Origin: Corticimicrobacter sp040137905
Lineage (GTDB): Bacteria > Pseudomonadota > Gammaproteobacteria > Burkholderiales > Burkholderiaceae_B
Length of the DNA stretch: 64,000 bases
Assembly: GCF_040137905.1 (NCBI RefSeq)
Contig: NZ_JBEFDG010000044.1
Location: forward strand, 62,001-126,000
Reading direction: 5' to 3'
Part shown: positions 60,414 to 64,000 of the stretch, one piece after another
How positions within the stretch are numbered: position 1 is the first letter of the stretch
Layout of the letters: each line of letters opens with the position of its first letter
Notes under the pieces: generated by a model
What the model was told of the DNA's origin: nothing
The model's database searches: none
The model's input: the letters and a program-made list of their open reading frames with translations, nothing else
Program-made: the position numbers and the translations under genes

Positions 60414-62039
60414 TCAGTCCAGATCGGCCTGCTCTGGCTCGGGCGTCGTTCCACCGGACAGCGAATGGCAAACCCGCCAGCTATGGTAGGCCACCCGCTC
60501 CAGCCAGCGCATCACATCCATGACCTTCATGGCATCGAAGGAGTCGCGGTGCCCGCCGGCGCTTTCACGCAACACGGCCAGCCGTACCTGTTGCCGCAAT
60601 TCGAGCAGGCGCGCCGTCTGCCCGGCCATCGCCTCTGCTTCCGCGTGCGCCACCGCCGGATCCTCAACGGCACGCCGGGCCTCTTCCAGCACCTGCCGGG
60701 CAATCGCCGCCCCTTCCGTCGCCTGCGGATTGACACCGATGTCGCACAGTTGCTCCGGCAACTTCAGACGCGACTGCAGCCGGACCAGATGATCGATGGC
60801 ATGCATCTGATCCAGTCGACGCGGCATCAGATAGGCAGACTCCTCATCGACCGGAATGCGGGCAAAGAAATCCCGCACCTGCCGCAGGGCCTGCTTGAGC
60901 TTCTTGATCTTGTGCTCTTCCAGCACCAGCGCCTGGCCATCGTCACGCAGCGGACACTGGGCCGCAGAGGCAAGCAGATCAAACATCTCCCGACTGATAC
61001 GTTCGAGCGCCTTGTGGGTGGTATCCAGTGCCACCTCAGGCACCTGCAACTGCGATTCATCCAGCAGATTGACCAGGGTATCCGGCCGACTTGGCAGCAG
61101 CCGCTCGATCAAATGCGCAAAAGGTGCGGCAAACGGCAAGAACAGGCAGACGCCAACACCAATGAACAGGGTATGGAAAGCGACCAGGCTGACCGCCCCA
61201 GGTTGCAGCCCCAGGTAATGCTGCGCCCATCCGAGTGCCGCCATGAAGGCCGGCAACAGCAACAATGCCAGCAATCCTGTACTCAGGTTGAACAGCACAT
61301 GTGCCAGCGCGGTACGCTTAGCCAGCACTGAACCACCAATGGCGGCCAGCACGCCCGTCATGGTCGTGCCGATGGCAGCACCGATCACCAGTACTGCGCC
61401 CTGCTCGAAACTGACCGTACCCGTGGAAAGTGCCGTCAACGTCATGGCCACCACCGCCGTGGAGGACTGCATCATTACCGTGACAACCATGCCGATCAGC
61501 ATTGTCGCCAACCTGATGCCCAGGCCATCCATGTCCATGGCACGCAGCGAAAAATGCTCGGACAGGGTCTGCATGCCCTGCTGCATGAAATCGATGCCGA
61601 CAAACATGATGCCGAAGCCGGACAGCGCCATGCCCAGCGCACGCACACGACCACGCGCCAACAGCTTCATGAGCGCACCGATACCGATCAGTGGCATCGT
61701 ATAGAGCCCCAGGCTGACCTTCAGACCCAGCAACGAAATCAGCCAGCCAGTCCCCGTCGTACCCAGGCTGGCCCCCATGACGACGCCGACGGCCTGTGGA
61801 AAGCTGAGCAGGCCCGCACTGACAAAGCCGATGAGGGTGATAGTAGTGGCCGCCGACGACTGGACCAGCAAAGTCAGCAACGTACCGGAAGTGAAAGCCT
61901 TGAAGGGGGTGCCCGTGAACTGCAGCAGCGCACGACGCAATGCATCGCCGCTGAAAGCCTTGAGACCGTCGGTGAGCAGCACCATGCCGGTCAGGAAGAG
62001 GCCGATGCCCCCCAGCAACTTGACGACCATCAGGACCAT
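60414..62039 (-). CDS. Na/Pi cotransporter family protein with PhoU-like domain
   Basis: A 541-residue protein. The N-terminal 320 residues contain two inverted sets of membrane segments with the duplicated PF02690-type motif ('LLVQSSAATTITLIGFVSAG' near residue 60 and 'MMQSSTAVVAMTLTALSTG' near 190). The cytoplasmic remainder (about 340-530) is helical and PhoU-like. It is expected to import or export phosphate with sodium and to be gated by its regulatory domain. The ATG at 62039 is chosen; an in-frame TTG lies two codons earlier. No pho box was recognised. Confidence 0.88.
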   Translation of the reverse strand: MVLMVVKLLGGIGLFLTGMVLLTDGLKAFSGDALRRALLQFTGTPFKAFTSGTLLTLLVQSSAATTITLIGFVSAGLLSFPQAVGVVMGASLGTTGTGWLISLLGLKVSLGLYTMPLIGIGALMKLLARGRVRALGMALSGFGIMFVGIDFMQQGMQTLSEHFSLRAMDMDGLGIRLATMLIGMVVTVMMQSSTAVVAMTLTALSTGTVSFEQGAVLVIGAAIGTTMTGVLAAIGGSVLAKRTALAHVLFNLSTGLLALLLLPAFMAALGWAQHYLGLQPGAVSLVAFHTLFIGVGVCLFLPFAAPFAHLIERLLPSRPDTLVNLLDESQLQVPEVALDTTHKALERISREMFDLLASAAQCPLRDDGQALVLEEHKIKKLKQALRQVRDFFARIPVDEESAYLMPRRLDQMHAIDHLVRLQSRLKLPEQLCDIGVNPQATEGAAIARQVLEEARRAVEDPAVAHAEAEAMAGQTARLLELRQQVRLAVLRESAGGHRDSFDAMKVMDVMRWLERVAYHSWRVCHSLSGGTTPEPEQADLD

Positions 62040-62066
62040 ATGCAAAAGCCCCCTGCCCGAAAGTGC

Positions 62067-62092
62067 AAAAAGCAGCCCGAAGGCTGCTTTTT
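62067..62092 (-). terminator. Rho-independent terminator of tRNA-Thr
   Basis: Perfect 11-base arms AAAAAGCAGCC (62067-62077) and GGCTGCTTTTT (62082-62092) with a CGAA loop, directly beyond the 3' end of the tRNA and ending in five T residues on the minus strand. Confidence 0.85.
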
Positions 62093-62096
62093 AATC

Positions 62097-62172
62097 TGGT
62101 GCCGCTTGCCGGATTCGAACTGGCGACCTTTTCATTACGAATGAACTGCTCTACCAACTGAGCTAAAGCGGC
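62097..62172 (-). tRNA. thrU: tRNA-Thr (anticodon CGT)
   Basis: A 76-base tRNA read on the minus strand, including an encoded CCA. The acceptor arm pairs GCCGCTT with AAGCGGC perfectly, the D arm contains AGCTCAGTTGGTAGAGC, the anticodon loop is TTCGTAA (anticodon CGT, reading ACG threonine codons), and the T arm contains GTTCGAATC. No intron or att-like repeat was seen. The gene symbol is only nominal. Confidence 0.93.
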
Positions 62173-62208
62173 GAAGTCATGTATTCTAGCATGACGATTT
62201 TTTACACG

Positions 62209-62457
62209 TCAACCACGCTTGGAAAATTTGCCGACGACGAACAGCACGATCAGTGCGCCCACAATGGAACCGATCCAGCCTGCCCCTTCTCCCGGTTGAT
62301 AGATACCCAATGCGCCACCCAGGAAGCCTGCCACGACCGAACCTATGATACCCAGCACCACGGTCAGGACGATACCCATTTTCTGTTCGCCCGGCATGAT
62401 GGCACGTGCCAGCAGACCCACGATGAAACCCACGACGATCATCCAGATAATGCCCAT
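62209..62457 (-). CDS. GlsB/YeaQ/YmgE-family stress membrane protein
   Basis: An 82-residue very hydrophobic protein with three membrane segments and the glycine-rich patterns 'GFIVGLLARAIMPGEQKMG' and 'LGIIGSVVAGFLGGALG' of the transglycosylase-associated (GlsB/YeaQ/YmgE) family. Members are induced by envelope or general stress; the mechanism is unknown. The ATG at 62457 has GGAG upstream. It lies between the terminator of the nuo group and the tRNA-Thr gene. Confidence 0.9.
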   Translation of the reverse strand: MGIIWMIVVGFIVGLLARAIMPGEQKMGIVLTVVLGIIGSVVAGFLGGALGIYQPGEGAGWIGSIVGALIVLFVVGKFSKRG

Positions 62458-62475
62458 GCGCTTTTCTCCTGGTTG

Positions 62476-62511
62476 AAAAAAACCCGTCGCATGCGAAACA
62501 CATGCGACGGG
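62476..62511 (-). terminator. Rho-independent terminator of the nuo group
   Basis: Perfect 11-base arms CCCGTCGCATG (62483-62493) and CATGCGACGGG (62501-62511); on the minus strand the stem is followed by TTTTTT. It lies about 75 bases beyond the DUF2818 stop. Confidence 0.85.
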
Positions 62512-62586
62512 CTCATGATAGGAAATTCAGGTACTGTCCGTCTACCTCGGAAGTGTCAATTCCAGTCAATGTGCAATGCAGACAAC

Positions 62587-62907
62587 TCAGGCCTTGCGCT
62601 TGCGAAACAGATAACGGTAGACAAAACCCGGATAGGCCATCACCAGGAACAGACACAGCGTGATGGCATAAAACTCCCATCCCTGCCGGAATCGGTTGCC
62701 GAGATTGCCCTCGAAGGCAAAGCCTACTGCACCGATCACCACATACAGCAGCAGGATTTCTGCCATGCGCACCCAGAGCGGCTTGACGGCAGGCCGCCCC
62801 TGCTGCTTCCAGGTCGCCACTGCAAGCACACGCTCGGTCAGGAATGGCAGATTGGCTGCCACCAGCGCCAGCGCAAGCAACAGCCAGACTGCCAGTGCCT
62901 GGTTCAT
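62587..62907 (-). CDS. DUF2818 membrane protein
   Basis: A 106-residue membrane protein with three hydrophobic segments (about residues 4-20, 48-64 and 78-96). The pattern 'AANLPFLTERVLAV' at the N terminus and the basic C terminus (RYLFRKRKA) match DUF2818, a family found just after nuoN in Burkholderiales. The ATG at 62907 overlaps the nuoN stop (ATGA), implying coupled expression with complex I; no function is known. Confidence 0.88.
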   Translation of the reverse strand: MNQALAVWLLLALALVAANLPFLTERVLAVATWKQQGRPAVKPLWVRMAEILLLYVVIGAVGFAFEGNLGNRFRQGWEFYAITLCLFLVMAYPGFVYRYLFRKRKA

Positions 62908-64000
62908 TGCAGCGCCTGAATGCAGAGCGCCATCAGGCCGCCCGGCAGGATGCCGAACACCAGCAGCAGGATACCGTTGAGGGAGATCAGACCACGCTGG
63001 CACAGCGGGGTCACTGCCAGGGCAACCGCCTGTTCCTGAGCCTGCAGCCCTTGTTCTTCAGGCTCGTCGAAGTAAACGACCTTGACCACGCGCAGGTAGT
63101 AGAAAGCACCGATCAGCGAGAAGATCACGGCCACCACTGCCAGCCAGACCATGCCGGCCTCGACGACTGCTTGCAGCACAGCCAGCTTTGCATAGAAACC
63201 CACCAGCGGCGGAATACCCGCCAGCGAGAACATCAGCAACAGCAGGATGGCGGCATACCAGGGATGCTTGCGGTTCAATCCCTTCAGGTCGCTGATTTCC
63301 TCGCATTCGAAGCCATTGCGCGCCAGCAGCAGGATCATGCCGAAGCTGCCCAGCGTCGTCAGCACATAGGTCAGGATATAGAACAGCGATGCGCCATAAG
63401 CACCGACCGCAGCGTCAGGCTTGCCATCGATCACACCGGACAGCAGGCCCAGCAGCACGAACCCCATGTGTGAAATGGTGGAATAGGCCAGCATCCGCTT
63501 GAAATTGGTCTGCATGATGGCCGTCAGGTTGCCGATGGCCAGCGACAGCACGGCCAGGATCATCAGCATGGGCTGCCAGTCGAAGGCCAGGCTGTGCAGG
63601 CCATCCGTCAGCAGGCGCAGCGTGATTGCAAAGGCAGCCAGCTTGGGTGCGCCACCCAACACCAGCGTGATGCCGGTCGGAGAACCCTGATAGACATCGG
63701 GCACCCACATATGGAATGGCGCAGCACCGAGCTTGAAGGCAAGACCTGCAACGACGAACACCACACCGAAGGCCAGTGCCATGGCCGGTGCCTCACCCGA
63801 AGCCAGCACCTGGGCAATGGCGGCGAGTTCAAGCTGGCCTGTGGCACCGTAGATCATCGACATGCCATACAGCAGGAAGCCCGATGCCAGTGCGCCCAGC
63901 ACGAAATATTTCATGGCGGCTTCCGTGGCCACGGTGTTGTCACGACGCAGTGCGATCAGCGCATACAGCGACAGCGACATCAGTTCCAGGCCCAGATAGA
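62904..64000 (-). CDS. nuoN: NADH-quinone oxidoreductase subunit N, partial
   Basis: The C-terminal 365 or so residues of NuoN, an antiporter-like proton-pumping subunit of respiratory complex I. The frame continues past the window edge. 'YLGLELMSLSLYALIALRRDN', 'KYFVLGALASGFLLYGMSMIYGATG' and 'GAAPFHMWVPDVYQGSPTGITLVLGGAPKLAAF' include the conserved glutamate and lysines of the Mrp-antiporter-like fold. The gene ends with an ATGA overlap with DUF2818. The rest of the nuo operon should lie beyond 64000. Confidence 0.96.
   Translation of the reverse strand, partial: YLGLELMSLSLYALIALRRDNTVATEAAMKYFVLGALASGFLLYGMSMIYGATGQLELAAIAQVLASGEAPAMALAFGVVFVVAGLAFKLGAAPFHMWVPDVYQGSPTGITLVLGGAPKLAAFAITLRLLTDGLHSLAFDWQPMLMILAVLSLAIGNLTAIMQTNFKRMLAYSTISHMGFVLLGLLSGVIDGKPDAAVGAYGASLFYILTYVLTTLGSFGMILLLARNGFECEEISDLKGLNRKHPWYAAILLLLMFSLAGIPPLVGFYAKLAVLQAVVEAGMVWLAVVAVIFSLIGAFYYLRVVKVVYFDEPEEQGLQAQEQAVALAVTPLCQRGLISLNGILLLVFGILPGGLMALCIQALQ

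Noticed and set aside
62097..62172. tRNA-Thr as an integration site
   Set aside because: No integrase, no duplicated tRNA end and no phage or island genes nearby.

Overview
The window is high-GC bacterial chromosome, densely packed and with no gene-free stretch longer than about 300 bases. Gene content and order point to a betaproteobacterium of the order Burkholderiales, most likely close to the Alcaligenaceae (Bordetella/Achromobacter side). The evidence is the neighbourhoods purM-hda, HAD hydrolase-pcnB-folK, leuCDB-asd-fimV-truA, hemCDXY, recA-recX, DUF2889-sucCD and nuoN-DUF2818, together with Burkholderiales-type families (BPSS1780, DUF2069, DUF2818). The genus cannot be fixed from this sequence alone. 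No rRNA, insertion sequence, prophage or CRISPR array was seen. One tRNA gene (Thr, anticodon CGT) is present.

Layout. 1-3531: start of purM (minus), then hda, a HAD hydrolase, pcnB and folK (plus). 3541-8838 (minus): GAF-GGDEF diguanylate cyclase, a small AT-richer secreted protein, class I fumarase, and a membrane sulfatase/phosphoglycerol transferase. 8961-20551 (plus): dgkA, leucine genes leuC-leuD-leuB, asd, a short FimV, truA, a three-gene TRAP transporter, and trpF. 20625-24520 (minus): M48 protease lipoprotein, aroC, SelO and a DUF2069 protein. 24540-29341: YihY protein, CBS protein, dusA (minus), thrB and a BPSS1780 membrane protein.

29024-44410 (minus) is the most accessory-looking part. 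A ten-gene, tightly overlapping Tad/Flp-type pilus operon (Flp-like pilin, TadG-like, TadE-like, unknown periplasmic protein, CpaB, secretin, FHA-fused TadA ATPase, TadB, TadC, DUF192 protein) is preceded by a FecI-FecR-TonB receptor system with a beta-propeller lipoprotein and a Fur-box-like site. The Tad operon has no TadZ/CpaE and no prepilin peptidase. Its last gene has lost a normal end and runs 318 bases antisense into its neighbour.

44613-64000: ppa and the heme genes hemY-hemX-hemD-hemC with a 38-residue membrane peptide ORF coupled to hemC; a TerC transporter; a divergent pair of related DJ-1/PfpI genes (one an AraC regulator); sucD-sucC-DUF2889; the divergent metE/metR pair with an exact MetR box; recX-recA with a LexA box; a Na/Pi symporter; tRNA-Thr; a GlsB-type protein; DUF2818; and the 3' part of nuoN.

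The core genes cover amino-acid synthesis (Leu, Thr/Lys/Met, Trp, aromatics), heme synthesis, the TCA cycle (fumarase, succinyl-CoA synthetase) and respiration (complex I). The accessory block adds surface structures and regulated iron uptake. All functions were assigned by reading protein motifs and gene order; no database search was possible.
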